Positions 17,868 through 27,128 of a stretch of 64,000 nt of DNA are shown here, piece after piece. Numbering within the stretch: position 1 is the first letter of the stretch; the number at the start of each line of letters is the position of its first letter. Position numbers and translations under genes: made by a program. Source of the stretch: Vagococcus vulneris (lineage in GTDB: Bacteria > Bacillota > Bacilli > Lactobacillales > Vagococcaceae); assembly GCF_003950515.1 (NCBI RefSeq), contig NZ_NGJS01000003.1, forward strand, positions 62,001 through 126,000, read 5' to 3'. Below the pieces are notes generated by a model, which saw only the letters and a list, made by a program, of their open reading frames with translations, searched no databases and was not told the origin of the DNA.

Positions 17868-17914
17868 GAGAGGGATGGTGTTCCCTATAACTGCGTAAGG
17901 CTGATGACACCTAG
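17868..17914 (+). promoter_or_regulatory. Fluoride riboswitch (crcB motif)
   Basis: The leader reads GGGATGGTGTTCCC, then TATAACTGCG, then GGCTGATGACACCTAG. This matches the conserved crcB/fluoride aptamer: GGNGATGGNGTTCNCC, the AACNGC strand, and the GCTGATGACNCCTA closing strand that forms the pseudoknot. The enolase ribosome binding site GAGGAGG lies about 17 bases after the aptamer, so ligand control of translation or transcription is plausible. Fluoride riboswitches normally turn genes on when fluoride is present. Confidence 0.93.
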
Positions 17915-17944
17915 AAAATGTGTATTACATGAGGAGGAAATAAC

Positions 17945-19216
17945 ATGATAGTTATTGAAAATGTCAAAGCTAGAGAAATATTCGATTCAAGAGGCAATCC
18001 AACAGTTGAAGCTGATGTGACTCTGTCAGATGGTTCTTTCGGCAGAGCAGAAGTTCCCTCAGGTGCTTCAACAGGTGACCGTGAAGCTGTTGAGCTTAGA
18101 GATGGCGGCGATCGCTTACAAGGTAAAGGAGTTTTAAAGGCTGTTAAAAATGTGAATACTGAAATAAAGGATGCTCTAGTCGGTGTATCACCCTTTAATC
18201 AAAGTGAAGTCGATCAGATTATGATTAAGTTGGACGGTACTGATAATAAAGGGCGGTTAGGAGCTAATGCTATTTTAGGTGTGTCTATGGCAGTTGCTCG
18301 TGCTGCAGCACAAAGTCAACGAGTTCCTTTATATCGTTATCTAGGCGGTGTGGATTTAGAGTTGCCTCAACCATTCTTTAATGTAATTAATGGTGGTGTT
18401 CATGCTGATTCAGGTATTGATGTCCAAGAATTCTTGATTACACCAGTTAAGAGAATTACGTTTAAAGACGGTGTTGAAAAGGTTGCTAATATTTATCACA
18501 CTTTAAAAGGTATTCTAGCAGATAGAGGACTTGAAACAGCTGTTGGTGATGAAGGTGGCTTTGCACCTAAATTAGGTAGTACAGAAGCAGCTATTGAGGT
18601 ATTGATTGAGGCAATTAAGAAAGCTGGATACAAACCCGGTGAAGAAATAGCTATCGCGTTAGACCCAGCGTCAAGTGAATTTTACGATGACCAAACAAAA
18701 CAATACACTTTCGAAGGTAAAGAGCTAACATCTGCTGAATTATTAGGTTACTATAAAGACTTAGTAAAGAAATATCCAGAAGTTATTTCGATTGAAGATG
18801 GCTTTAGCGAACATGACTGGGATGGATTCAAGCGTCAAACAGACGAAATGGGTCAAGAAATTCAGTTGGTCGGTGATGATATTTTTGTTACAAATCCAGC
18901 TATCTTTAAAGAAGGAATTAAAAAGGGTGTAGCTAATGCTATCTTGATTAAATTAAATCAAATCGGCACAGTTTCTGAATCAATCGAAACAATTAAATTG
19001 GCTCGCCTTAACGGCTATAATACGATGATTTCTCACCGTTCTGGTGAAACTGGTGATACGTTTATCGCAGATTTTGCAGTAGCAATGAATGCCGGACAAA
19101 TTAAAACAGGATCTATGGCAAGAAGTGAACGTGTTGAAAAATACAATCAATTTATTCGCATTGAAGAAGAATTAAATGGTTATGAAACTCTTGCGCATTT
19201 TCCAAAACACAAATAA
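17945..19216 (+). CDS. eno: Enolase, fluoride-riboswitch-controlled, divergent form
   Basis: 423 residues, slightly shorter than the usual 430-435. Catalytic and metal residues are present: Glu203 (GDEGG), Lys336 (ILIKLNQIGT), His364 (SHRSGET), Lys387 (IKTGS), Asp240, Glu284 and Asp311. The loop that normally reads GGSHSDAPIAFQEF is here GGVHADSGIDVQEF, and IEDGFSEHDW departs from the common IEDGLDENDW. It stands alone, not in a gapR-gap-pgk-tpiA cluster. It makes phosphoenolpyruvate from 2-phosphoglycerate. Because fluoride inhibits enolase, an extra fluoride-induced copy is a sensible resistance device. Whether a second housekeeping enolase exists elsewhere cannot be seen here. Confidence 0.93.
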   Translation: MIVIENVKAREIFDSRGNPTVEADVTLSDGSFGRAEVPSGASTGDREAVELRDGGDRLQGKGVLKAVKNVNTEIKDALVGVSPFNQSEVDQIMIKLDGTDNKGRLGANAILGVSMAVARAAAQSQRVPLYRYLGGVDLELPQPFFNVINGGVHADSGIDVQEFLITPVKRITFKDGVEKVANIYHTLKGILADRGLETAVGDEGGFAPKLGSTEAAIEVLIEAIKKAGYKPGEEIAIALDPASSEFYDDQTKQYTFEGKELTSAELLGYYKDLVKKYPEVISIEDGFSEHDWDGFKRQTDEMGQEIQLVGDDIFVTNPAIFKEGIKKGVANAILIKLNQIGTVSESIETIKLARLNGYNTMISHRSGETGDTFIADFAVAMNAGQIKTGSMARSERVEKYNQFIRIEEELNGYETLAHFPKHK

Positions 19217-19253
19217 ATAACTGAATTAAAATCATAAATGGTAGTTAAAGTCT

Positions 19254-19292
19254 AAAAAAAGACGATAGATGTTGCATCTGTTGTCTTTTTTT
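19254..19292 (+). terminator. Intrinsic terminator of eno
   Basis: AAAAAAAGAC..AGATG paired with CATCT..GTCTTTTTTT. Confidence 0.85.
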
Positions 19293-19407
19293 GTTTATAT
19301 GTTAATAAGAGGTTTACTTTAACACCTGTTTTCAACTATAACTTAGCCTCTAAGATATTGTAAATGAAAGCAAATGGATACAAAGGTGAAAATTTGGAGG
19401 AAAAAAA

Positions 19408-20577
19408 GTGATTGAATTTCAACACGTATCAAAAATATACAAAGGTAAAAAGGTTGCTGTCGATGATGTTAATTTGTCTTTTAATCGGGGTGAATTCATT
19501 TGTTTTATTGGAACTAGCGGTAGTGGTAAAACAACACTTATGCGAATGATTAATCGTATGACGGACCCATCAAAGGGGAAAATTTTAATTGATAATCAAA
19601 ATATTCAAGAAATAAATCCAATAGAACTACGACGTAAAATCGGTTATGTTATTCAAAGTATCGGTCTAATGCCTCATATGACTATTCGTCAAAATATTGT
19701 ATTAGTGCCTAAATTATTGAAAGTAAATATGAAAGAACGCAATAAAATTGCTGAAAAAATGATTGATCTAGTTCAGTTGCCACGAGAAGTGTTAGACCGA
19801 TATCCTAGTGAACTATCTGGGGGTCAACAACAACGTATTGGCGTAGTTAGAGCATTGGCTGCTGATCAAGACATTATTTTAATGGATGAACCCTTTGGTG
19901 CATTAGATCCGATTACACGTGAATCTTTACAGGATCTAGTAAAAAGTCTACAAGAAAATTTAGGTAAAACTATTATTTTTGTGACTCATGACATGGATGA
20001 AGCTATTAAATTATCCAGTCGGATTGCTATTATGAGTGGTGGAAAATTAATGCAGTTTGATACACCAGAGAACATTTTACGCGAACCTGCTAACGAATTT
20101 GTAGAAAATCTGATTGGCGGAGATCGTTTGGAACAGGCTAAATCTGATATTGCTACAGTTGGAGAGGTAATGATAAAAACGACTATTTTAATAACACCAG
20201 ATAGACCGTTGTCCGAAGCGATTAAACTAATGCGTCAAAAACATGTCCAAACATTATTAGTTGTTGAAAAAGAGACTAGGGTTCTAAAAGGATTTTTAGA
20301 TGTAGAAGACATCCATCATCATCATGGCAATGCCAAAATTGTTGAGGATATTTACAATTCAGATGTATTTTCGGTGAAGGAAACAGATTTATTAAAGGAT
20401 ACCTTACAAGAAACCTTAAAACTTGGTTTAAAACACGTTCCTGTTGTCGATGACGCCCATCGAGTTGTCGGCTTATTAACGCGCGCTCATTTAGTTGATA
20501 TTGTTTATGATGTGATTTGGGGCGAAGAAGGATTGTTAGGCGAATTAACAAGTGATAGCGATGATGAAAATAAATAG
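19408..20577 (+). CDS. opuCA: Osmoprotectant (glycine betaine/carnitine/choline) ABC transporter ATP-binding subunit
   Basis: 389 residues with a GTG start after a GGAGG site. Walker A is GTSGSGKTTLMRM, the signature is LSGGQQQRIGVVRALAAD, Walker B is IILMDEPFGALD, and the H-loop is FVTHDMDEA. Two CBS domains fill the C-terminal third (from about residue 255), as in OpuCA and OpuBA, where they gate transport by sensing ionic strength. It is the first gene of a tight four-gene operon. Confidence 0.93.
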   Translation: MIEFQHVSKIYKGKKVAVDDVNLSFNRGEFICFIGTSGSGKTTLMRMINRMTDPSKGKILIDNQNIQEINPIELRRKIGYVIQSIGLMPHMTIRQNIVLVPKLLKVNMKERNKIAEKMIDLVQLPREVLDRYPSELSGGQQQRIGVVRALAADQDIILMDEPFGALDPITRESLQDLVKSLQENLGKTIIFVTHDMDEAIKLSSRIAIMSGGKLMQFDTPENILREPANEFVENLIGGDRLEQAKSDIATVGEVMIKTTILITPDRPLSEAIKLMRQKHVQTLLVVEKETRVLKGFLDVEDIHHHHGNAKIVEDIYNSDVFSVKETDLLKDTLQETLKLGLKHVPVVDDAHRVVGLLTRAHLVDIVYDVIWGEEGLLGELTSDSDDENK

Positions 20578-20588
20578 GAGATGTAAAA

Positions 20589-21227
20589 ATGAAAGAGTTT
20601 CTTGCAAATAATGGTCACGAGTTACTGATAAAAATTGGTGAACATTTATTGCTTTCTGTGAGTTCATTAGTATTAGGCTTGATTATTGCAGTGCCACTAG
20701 GAATTTTTTTAACGCGTACAAAAAAACTCGCAACCGTCATTATTGGTATAACAAGTGCTTTGCAGACAGTCCCCTCATTGGCTTTACTCGCACTAATGAT
20801 TCCTTTGTTTGGTGTCGGTAAGACGCCGGCAATTATGGCGTTATTCCTATATTCGCTGTTGCCGATTTTAAGGAATACCTATATTGGCATTAAAGAGGTT
20901 AGTCCAGATTATACGGATGTAGCCAAAGGTATGGGAATGACAGCGATACAGTCAATTATCCAAGTAGAGCTGCCGATTGCCATGCCGACAATTATGGCAG
21001 GGATTCGGTTAGCAACAGTTTATGTTATTGCTTGGGCTACTTTAGCGGCTTATGTTGGCGGTGGCGGTTTAGGGGATTTTATCTTCAGTGGCTTAAACAA
21101 TTATCAGCCAGCTTTGATTTTTGCTGGGACAATTCCAGTGACTGTCTTAGCTATTGTGGCCGATTTGTCGTTAAGTGCATTAGAGAAAAAATTAACGCCT
21201 AAAACCTCTAATCAGGAGGTTAAGTAA
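20589..21227 (+). CDS. opuCB: Osmoprotectant ABC transporter permease
   Basis: 212 residues, five to six membrane segments, with the inner-membrane-component loop EVSPDYTDVAKGMGMTAIQSIIQVELPIAMPTIMAGIR that contacts the ATPase. It starts 11 bases after opuCA behind an AGGAGATG site. It pairs with the second permease OpuCD. Confidence 0.93.
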   Translation: MKEFLANNGHELLIKIGEHLLLSVSSLVLGLIIAVPLGIFLTRTKKLATVIIGITSALQTVPSLALLALMIPLFGVGKTPAIMALFLYSLLPILRNTYIGIKEVSPDYTDVAKGMGMTAIQSIIQVELPIAMPTIMAGIRLATVYVIAWATLAAYVGGGGLGDFIFSGLNNYQPALIFAGTIPVTVLAIVADLSLSALEKKLTPKTSNQEVK

Positions 21228-22162
21228 TGATCAAGACAAAAGTTAAATTAGTAATGACCATTTTAATAAGTACCTTGTTTTTATCTAGCTGTGCTTTGCC
21301 GGGTCTGGTATCAAACAAAGATAAATCAGTCATTACGATAGCTGGCGGTATTACATCAGAGGATCAGATTTTAGCTAACATAGTGTCAGATATGATTCAA
21401 CATTACACAAAAGACCAAGTCACCATTATCAATAATTTGGCCACACCGACAATCAGCCATCAAGCGATGTTAAATGGTGATGCTCAAATATCATCAACTC
21501 GTTATACGGGAACAGATTTAACGGCAACCTTAAATATGGAACCGACAAAGGACGCCAAATCAGCATTAAAAACCGTAAAACATGAATTTGAAAAGAGATA
21601 TCATCAGCAATGGTTTGATTCATACGGCTACGCTAATACATATACGTTTATGGTGACAAAAGAAACAGCAAAAAAATATAATTTAAAAAAAGTTAGTGAT
21701 TTGAAAAAAATCAGTCAAACTATTCGGGTTGGTGTCGATACTTACTGGATGAATCGCAAAGGTGATGGCTACGAAGATTTTTCAAAAGCTTATGGTTTTG
21801 GTTTTGATCATATTTATCCTATGCAAATTGGTTTAGTATATGATGCTGTCGAAGCAGGAAAAATGGATGTTGTCTTAGGATATTCAACGGATGGACGCAT
21901 TAATAGTTATGGACTCGTGATGTTAGAAGATGACTTGCACTTTTTCCCTCCGTATGATGCGTCTTTAGTTGCAACAGATAAGCTGCTTAAAGAACGTCCA
22001 GAGATTAAACCTGTTTTAGATCGGTTAGTCGGAACAATTTCTACCCAACAGATGCAGAAAATGAATTATGAGGCAGATAATAATTTACAGGAGCCCGCAA
22101 CTGTCGCAAAAAAATTTCTAGAAGAGCATAATTATTTTGAAGCAAAAGGAAGTGAAAAATAA
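21227..22162 (+). CDS. opuCC: Osmoprotectant ABC transporter substrate-binding lipoprotein
   Basis: 311 residues. A lipoprotein signal peptide ends in LFLSSC, with Cys22 as the lipidated residue. The mature part is an OpuAC-like quaternary-amine-binding domain (ISSTRYTGTDLTATL, MVTKETAKKYNLKKVSDL, VVLGYSTDGRI). It is tethered outside the membrane and delivers betaine, carnitine or choline to OpuCB/OpuCD. The start overlaps the opuCB stop by one base (TAATG). Confidence 0.93.
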   Translation: MIKTKVKLVMTILISTLFLSSCALPGLVSNKDKSVITIAGGITSEDQILANIVSDMIQHYTKDQVTIINNLATPTISHQAMLNGDAQISSTRYTGTDLTATLNMEPTKDAKSALKTVKHEFEKRYHQQWFDSYGYANTYTFMVTKETAKKYNLKKVSDLKKISQTIRVGVDTYWMNRKGDGYEDFSKAYGFGFDHIYPMQIGLVYDAVEAGKMDVVLGYSTDGRINSYGLVMLEDDLHFFPPYDASLVATDKLLKERPEIKPVLDRLVGTISTQQMQKMNYEADNNLQEPATVAKKFLEEHNYFEAKGSEK

Positions 22163-22833
22163 TGGATAATCTGCAGAATATGAATATTTTCCAACAATTT
22201 TTCTATTATCTTCAAGAGAACGGTAACTATGTTTTTTCTCAGTTTATTCAGCATTTTTTAATTTCTATTTATGGTGTCTTGTTTGCAGCACTCATTGGTA
22301 TTCCATTTGGCGTTTTAATTTCGCGAAGACGTCAGCTGGCAGGTTGGGTGGTGAGTATTGCTAACCTGATTCAAACAGTACCATCTTTAGCCATGTTATC
22401 AATTTTAATGCTAGGACTGGGGTTAGGTGTCAATACAGTTATTGTTACTGTGTCGCTTTATTCCATCTTACCAATTATCAAGAATACATACACAGGCATG
22501 ATTCAAGTCGATAGTAGTGTCTTAGATGCAGGTAAAGGAATGGGAATGAATAAATGGCAGCGACTTTACATGATTGAGATGCCATTATCTGTATCCGTCA
22601 TTATGGCTGGCATCCGAAATGCGTTGGTAATTGCTATTGGAATTACGGCTATTGGATCATTTGTGGGTGCAGGTGGTCTAGGAGATATTATTATTCGTGG
22701 AACCAATGCAACAAACGGGACAGCCATTATTTTAGTTGGTGCCCTGCCAACAGCTTTGATGGCTATTATTACTGATTGGGTATTGGGAATTATCGAACGA
22801 CGTTTAGATCCGACAAGTCGTATAAAAAAATAA
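22162..22833 (+). CDS. opuCD: Osmoprotectant ABC transporter permease
   Basis: 223 residues, about six membrane segments, EAA-type loop MIQVDSSVLDAGKGMGMNKWQRLYMIEMPLSVSVIMAGIRN. It overlaps the opuCC stop by one base and ends the operon just before a very strong hairpin. The order CA-CB-CC-CD is the classical opuC arrangement. Confidence 0.93.
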   Translation: MDNLQNMNIFQQFFYYLQENGNYVFSQFIQHFLISIYGVLFAALIGIPFGVLISRRRQLAGWVVSIANLIQTVPSLAMLSILMLGLGLGVNTVIVTVSLYSILPIIKNTYTGMIQVDSSVLDAGKGMGMNKWQRLYMIEMPLSVSVIMAGIRNALVIAIGITAIGSFVGAGGLGDIIIRGTNATNGTAIILVGALPTALMAIITDWVLGIIERRLDPTSRIKK

Positions 22834-22836
22834 ACA

Positions 22837-22889
22837 AATAGGACACCTGATAAAGTGTATCATGCACTTTATCAGGTGTCCTATTTTAT
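22837..22889 (+). terminator. Terminator of opuC operon
   Basis: A 21-bp perfect stem (22837-22857 with 22865-22885) around TATCATG, closing with AATAGGAC / GTCCTATT and followed by TT. The A/T ends allow use on both strands, so it also blocks transcripts coming from the tracrRNA side. Confidence 0.85.
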
Positions 22890-22946
22890 AATAATATAAA
22901 ATTAAATAACGATATATAGGTGATTATATGATATAATTTAACCAAT

Positions 22947-23036
22947 AAAAAAAGCACCGAAACAGTGCCACTTAAAAAGTTGATTACGGACTAGCCTTAT
23001 TTTAACTTGCTATGTTGTTTTGAATGCTACCAACAG
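22947..23036 (-). ncRNA. tracrRNA of the type II-A CRISPR system
   Basis: Read on the minus strand, this gives an anti-repeat (23000-23036) that mirrors the CRISPR repeat with a few mismatches. It continues with the nexus AAGGCTAGTCCG, stem loop 1 ATCAACTTTTTAAGTGG, and the final GGCAC..GGTGC hairpin with a seven-U tail (terminator 22947-22969). This is the Streptococcus-type tracrRNA architecture almost base for base. Predicted length is about 90 nt. It is divergent from cas9 and has its own promoter at 23041-23068. It pairs with pre-crRNA for RNase III cutting and loads Cas9. Confidence 0.95.
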
Positions 23037-23040
23037 CTTA

Positions 23041-23068
23041 ATTGTAACAAAAATTTTAAAATATGCAA
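23041..23068 (-). promoter_or_regulatory. tracrRNA promoter
   Basis: On the minus strand, TTGCAT (23063-23068) and TACAAT (23041-23046) with a 16-base spacer. The start would be at about 23034-23036, exactly at the anti-repeat edge. A weaker plus-strand promoter for cas9 (TTTTAA..TTATAC, about 23054-23082) seems to overlap it. Confidence 0.6.
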
Positions 23069-23105
23069 TCATTTTTTATACGTCTATTTATTGGAGGAGA
23101 TTTTA

Positions 23106-26100
23106 GTGGGAAAAGCTTATACGATTGGTTTAGATATCGGTACGAATTCTGTAGGATGGGCGGTTGTTACTGAAAATCATGATTTGATTAAGAAAAAAAT
23201 GCCGATTTATGGAAATCTTGATCTAACTAAAATTAAGAAAAATTTTTGGGGTGTCCGGTTATTTGATGAGGGAAAAACTGCCGCACAAAAAAGACTGTGT
23301 CGGACGACTAGAAGAAGATACACACGACGTCGTCAAAGGATACTTTATCTGCAAGAAATATTTAATGAGGAAGTCATAAAGACTAGTAATAGCTTTTTTC
23401 ATAGGTTAGATGATAGCTTTTTAATTGAGGAAGATAAGAAGCACGGAAAGTACCCTATATTTGATTCACTACAAGAAGAAAAAGATTATCATTTGGCGTA
23501 CCCAACCATTTATCATTTACGAAAAAAACTAATTGATTCAACCGATAAAATGGATATAAGACTTGTTTATTTGGCTTGTGCACATATTATAAAATACCGA
23601 GGTCATTTTCTGATTGAGGGGAGACTAAATTCTGATAATACATCAATTAAAGCGGCTTTTAGCGAATTTATTTTATCTTACTCCCAATTTTTTAATATGT
23701 ATTTATCTGATGAAACAGTAAATAAGCTATCTGAGCAAATCGAAAATATTGCTAAAATCAAAGTATCGAGAAGTCAAAAATTTGATGAAATGTTATCTCT
23801 ATTTGATTCAGAAAAAAAGAGTGGTACATTAGCACAGTTTTTAAAATTAATTGTAGGTAATCTAGGTAATTTTAAGAACATCTTCAAATTATCTGAGGAT
23901 GTGAAAATTCAATTTTCAAAAGAAGACTATGAAGAAAAATTAGAAGAATTATTTGCAGTAGTAGGGGACACTTCGAGTGATTTATTTGTTCTAGCTAAAA
24001 ATGTATACGATGCAATCGAATTATCTAGTATATTAGATTCTACGAATACTGTGTCAAAAGCCAAATTATCAACTAGTATGGTTGAACGTTATGAATCGCA
24101 TCAAGCAGATTTAAAAGCATTAAAGAAATACATTAAAAAGAATGTACCTCAGAAGTATGGTGAAATTTTTAAAGATAAAGGTAAAGATGGTTATGCTGGA
24201 TATATTGATGGTGATACAACAAGAGAAGGTTTCTATAAATATTTAAAAAAAATATTTAATAAACAAGATGATATGGAGGCTAAAGACTTCTTAAATAAAA
24301 TTGAACAGGAGATTTTTTTACTAAAACAACGTACTTTTGAGAACGGTATCATTCCGCATCAAATCCAATTACATGAATTAAACCTTATTTTAGAAAATCA
24401 GTCACAATATTATCCTTTTTTAAAAGAAAATCATCAAAAAATTACTGCTATATTAACATTTCGTATTCCTTATTATGTTGGTCCATTAGCGCTAAATGAT
24501 AAAATGAGTAGCTTTTCGTGGGTAAGTCGTAGAAGTAATGAGAAGATAACTCCTTGGAATTTTACTGAACTAGTTGATAAAAATCAATCAGCGACGCGAT
24601 TTATTGAAAGAATGATTAATCATGATAGTTATTTACCTTTAGAAAAAGTCATGCCTAAAAATAGTCTGGTTTACCAACAATATACGATATTTAATGAATT
24701 AACAAAGGTATCTTACCAAAATGAGCAAAACATACGATTTAATTTGTCTAGTTCCGAAAAAGCAGAAATATTTAATGATTTATTTAAAAAAACACGTCGA
24801 GTCACAAGAAATCATTTAGTGAATTATTTTAAAAACCAGTATCAGTTAGATGATGTTGTAATAGAAGGAATAGATACAGCTTTTAATGCAACATACAGTA
24901 CATATCATGATCTTCTTAAGTTAGGAGTTCCAAATGATTTTTTAGAAGATGACACTAATCTAGAAATGATAGAAGATGTCATAAAAATATTAACAATTTT
25001 TGAAGATCGCCAAATGATTAGAGAACAGTTGAAAAAATACAACAATAAATTTTCTCCAAATACTCTAAAAAAAATGGAACGACGTCATTATAATGGCTGG
25101 GGGCGTTTGTCTGAAAAGTTGCTGAATGGTATACGCGATAAGGAATCAGGAAAAACCATTCTTGAATACTTAAAAGAAGATGATGCACCAAACTGGAACA
25201 CTAATCGTAATTTTATGCAATTAATTAATGATTCAAAATTATCGTTTAGAGAATATATACTGAAAGAACAATCTCAAGAGATAACAGACGATTGTTTAGA
25301 AACGGTCAATAATTTAACAGGTAGTCCTGCTATAAAAAAAGGTATTTTACAAAGTTTGAGAATAGTTGATGAAATTGTAGAAATTATGGGGTATCAGCCC
25401 CAAAATATTGTGGTAGAAATGGCTCGTAAAAATCAGGGAACAAAACGCACATCTACTCGACTAAAATTTGTTGAGAAGTGTTTAACTGATTTTCAGAGTG
25501 ATATATTGAAAAGGCATCCAATAGACAATCGATCGTTACAAAGTGATCGGTTATATCTCTATTATCTTCAAGCAGGAAAGGACATGTATACTGGTGAACC
25601 TTTAGATATTAATAACTTATCGAATTATGATATTGATCATATTATCCCACAAAGTTTCATAAAAGATGACTCGATTGACAATAAGGTACTAGTTAATTTA
25701 TCTGTTAATCGCGGCAACAAAGTAGATGATGTTCCAAGTATTAATATAGTTAAAAAGCAAAAATATTTTTGGAAAAAACTGCAGGATGCCAAATTAATTT
25801 CAAGTAAAAAATATGCTAGTTTAACAAAAGCTGAAAATGGTGGGTTAACTTCTAAGGACAAAGAAATTTTTATAAAGCGTCAACTAGTAGAGACTCGGCA
25901 AATTACAAAACACGTATCTCAAATATTAGACAGTAAATTTAATCATGAAAAAGATGCTGAAGGTCAGCCAATTAGAAATGTCTTGATAATTACATTGAAA
26001 TCATCACTAACAAGTCAATTTAGGCAAATGTTTGATCTATATAAGGTTAGAGAAATTAATGATTATCATCACGCGCATGATGCGTATTTAAATGCTGTAG

Positions 26101-27119
26101 TGGGACAATCACTGATAAAGGTCTACCCTCAGTTAAAAGCAGAGCTTGTTTATGGATTATTTCCGAAGAAAAGATTAATTGATAGATTTAAAGCAACCCA
26201 AAAGGTTAATTTGTATACAAATATAATGAAGTTTTTCAAAGCAGATGAACCTGTGTGTGATGAAAATGGTGAGATACTGTGGTCAGAAAAAGATCTTATT
26301 CAGGTAAAAAAAGTTCTTTCTTATAAACAAATGAACATTGTAAAAAAAGTTGAGAATGAACGCGGTCAGCTAACAAAAGAAAAAATACTGCCAAAAGGAG
26401 ATTCAGAGAAATTAATTGCTGTAAAAAAAGATTTGTCTCCCGTGAAGTATGGTGGAAAAATTTCTCCAACTAATGCATATTATCTTTTAATTACACATGA
26501 AAAAGGTAAGAAAAAAATGAAAATCACAGAGATTAAGAGTATTCCTTTAATGCGCCAAAAAGAGTTTGAAGAGAATAAATTAAAGTATTTAGCAACATGT
26601 GGTTTTCTTAATCCAGTGATTCGTTTTCAATTACCTAAATACTCCTTATTCAGTGACGAAGACGGTCGTAAAAGAATATTGTCAGGTGCTGATGAGTTAC
26701 AAAAAGGCAATCAAATGGTCTTGCCTGGGCATTTAGTTGCGTTAATTTATCATTCCAAACGAGCATTAGATAAGGAAAAAGAAAGTTTTAATTTCATAGA
26801 AAAACATAAAGCATACTATGAGGAATTGATGATGTACATTGAAGAATTTGCTCTGAAATATACTGATGCACCCGCAAATCTGAAGAAAATAAAGGAAACA
26901 TTTCAAAAAAATAAGGACAATGAAATTATTGAATTGGCAGAAGCTTTTGTTGATTTAATGAAATTTAATCAAATGGGAGCGCCAATTGATTTTAAATTTT
27001 TTGATGCTACTATCTCACGAAGAAGATATAAAGGAAATAATGATTTTAAAGTTGTTACAGAAGGAATACTTATTAACCAATCTATAACTGGATTATATGA
27101 ATCTCGTTGGAAAGTGTAG
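23106..27119 (+). CDS. cas9: CRISPR-associated endonuclease Cas9, type II-A
   Basis: 1337 residues from the GTG at 23106, which has GGAGGAG five bases upstream. An earlier in-frame ATG at 23007 lies inside the tracrRNA gene and is rejected. RuvC-I has Asp10 (IGLDIGTNSVGW), the Arg-rich bridge helix is at about residues 59-80, RuvC-II has Glu771 (VVEMARKNQ), HNH has His845 (YDIDHIIPQS), and RuvC-III has HHAHDAYLNAVV with Asp992. The C-terminus carries SRRRY with Arg1305 and Arg1307 at the places of SpCas9 Arg1333 and Arg1335, so an NGG-like PAM is likely. All catalytic residues are intact. It cleaves invading DNA guided by crRNA:tracrRNA. Confidence 0.97.
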   Translation: MGKAYTIGLDIGTNSVGWAVVTENHDLIKKKMPIYGNLDLTKIKKNFWGVRLFDEGKTAAQKRLCRTTRRRYTRRRQRILYLQEIFNEEVIKTSNSFFHRLDDSFLIEEDKKHGKYPIFDSLQEEKDYHLAYPTIYHLRKKLIDSTDKMDIRLVYLACAHIIKYRGHFLIEGRLNSDNTSIKAAFSEFILSYSQFFNMYLSDETVNKLSEQIENIAKIKVSRSQKFDEMLSLFDSEKKSGTLAQFLKLIVGNLGNFKNIFKLSEDVKIQFSKEDYEEKLEELFAVVGDTSSDLFVLAKNVYDAIELSSILDSTNTVSKAKLSTSMVERYESHQADLKALKKYIKKNVPQKYGEIFKDKGKDGYAGYIDGDTTREGFYKYLKKIFNKQDDMEAKDFLNKIEQEIFLLKQRTFENGIIPHQIQLHELNLILENQSQYYPFLKENHQKITAILTFRIPYYVGPLALNDKMSSFSWVSRRSNEKITPWNFTELVDKNQSATRFIERMINHDSYLPLEKVMPKNSLVYQQYTIFNELTKVSYQNEQNIRFNLSSSEKAEIFNDLFKKTRRVTRNHLVNYFKNQYQLDDVVIEGIDTAFNATYSTYHDLLKLGVPNDFLEDDTNLEMIEDVIKILTIFEDRQMIREQLKKYNNKFSPNTLKKMERRHYNGWGRLSEKLLNGIRDKESGKTILEYLKEDDAPNWNTNRNFMQLINDSKLSFREYILKEQSQEITDDCLETVNNLTGSPAIKKGILQSLRIVDEIVEIMGYQPQNIVVEMARKNQGTKRTSTRLKFVEKCLTDFQSDILKRHPIDNRSLQSDRLYLYYLQAGKDMYTGEPLDINNLSNYDIDHIIPQSFIKDDSIDNKVLVNLSVNRGNKVDDVPSINIVKKQKYFWKKLQDAKLISSKKYASLTKAENGGLTSKDKEIFIKRQLVETRQITKHVSQILDSKFNHEKDAEGQPIRNVLIITLKSSLTSQFRQMFDLYKVREINDYHHAHDAYLNAVVGQSLIKVYPQLKAELVYGLFPKKRLIDRFKATQKVNLYTNIMKFFKADEPVCDENGEILWSEKDLIQVKKVLSYKQMNIVKKVENERGQLTKEKILPKGDSEKLIAVKKDLSPVKYGGKISPTNAYYLLITHEKGKKKMKITEIKSIPLMRQKEFEENKLKYLATCGFLNPVIRFQLPKYSLFSDEDGRKRILSGADELQKGNQMVLPGHLVALIYHSKRALDKEKESFNFIEKHKAYYEELMMYIEEFALKYTDAPANLKKIKETFQKNKDNEIIELAEAFVDLMKFNQMGAPIDFKFFDATISRRRYKGNNDFKVVTEGILINQSITGLYESRWKV

Positions 27120-27128
27120 GTGATTTAG

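Noticed and set aside
23007-23105. N-terminal extension of cas9 from the ATG at 23007
   Set aside because: It lies within the tracrRNA anti-repeat and has no ribosome binding site; the GTG at 23106 has a strong one and gives the canonical Cas9 N-terminus.
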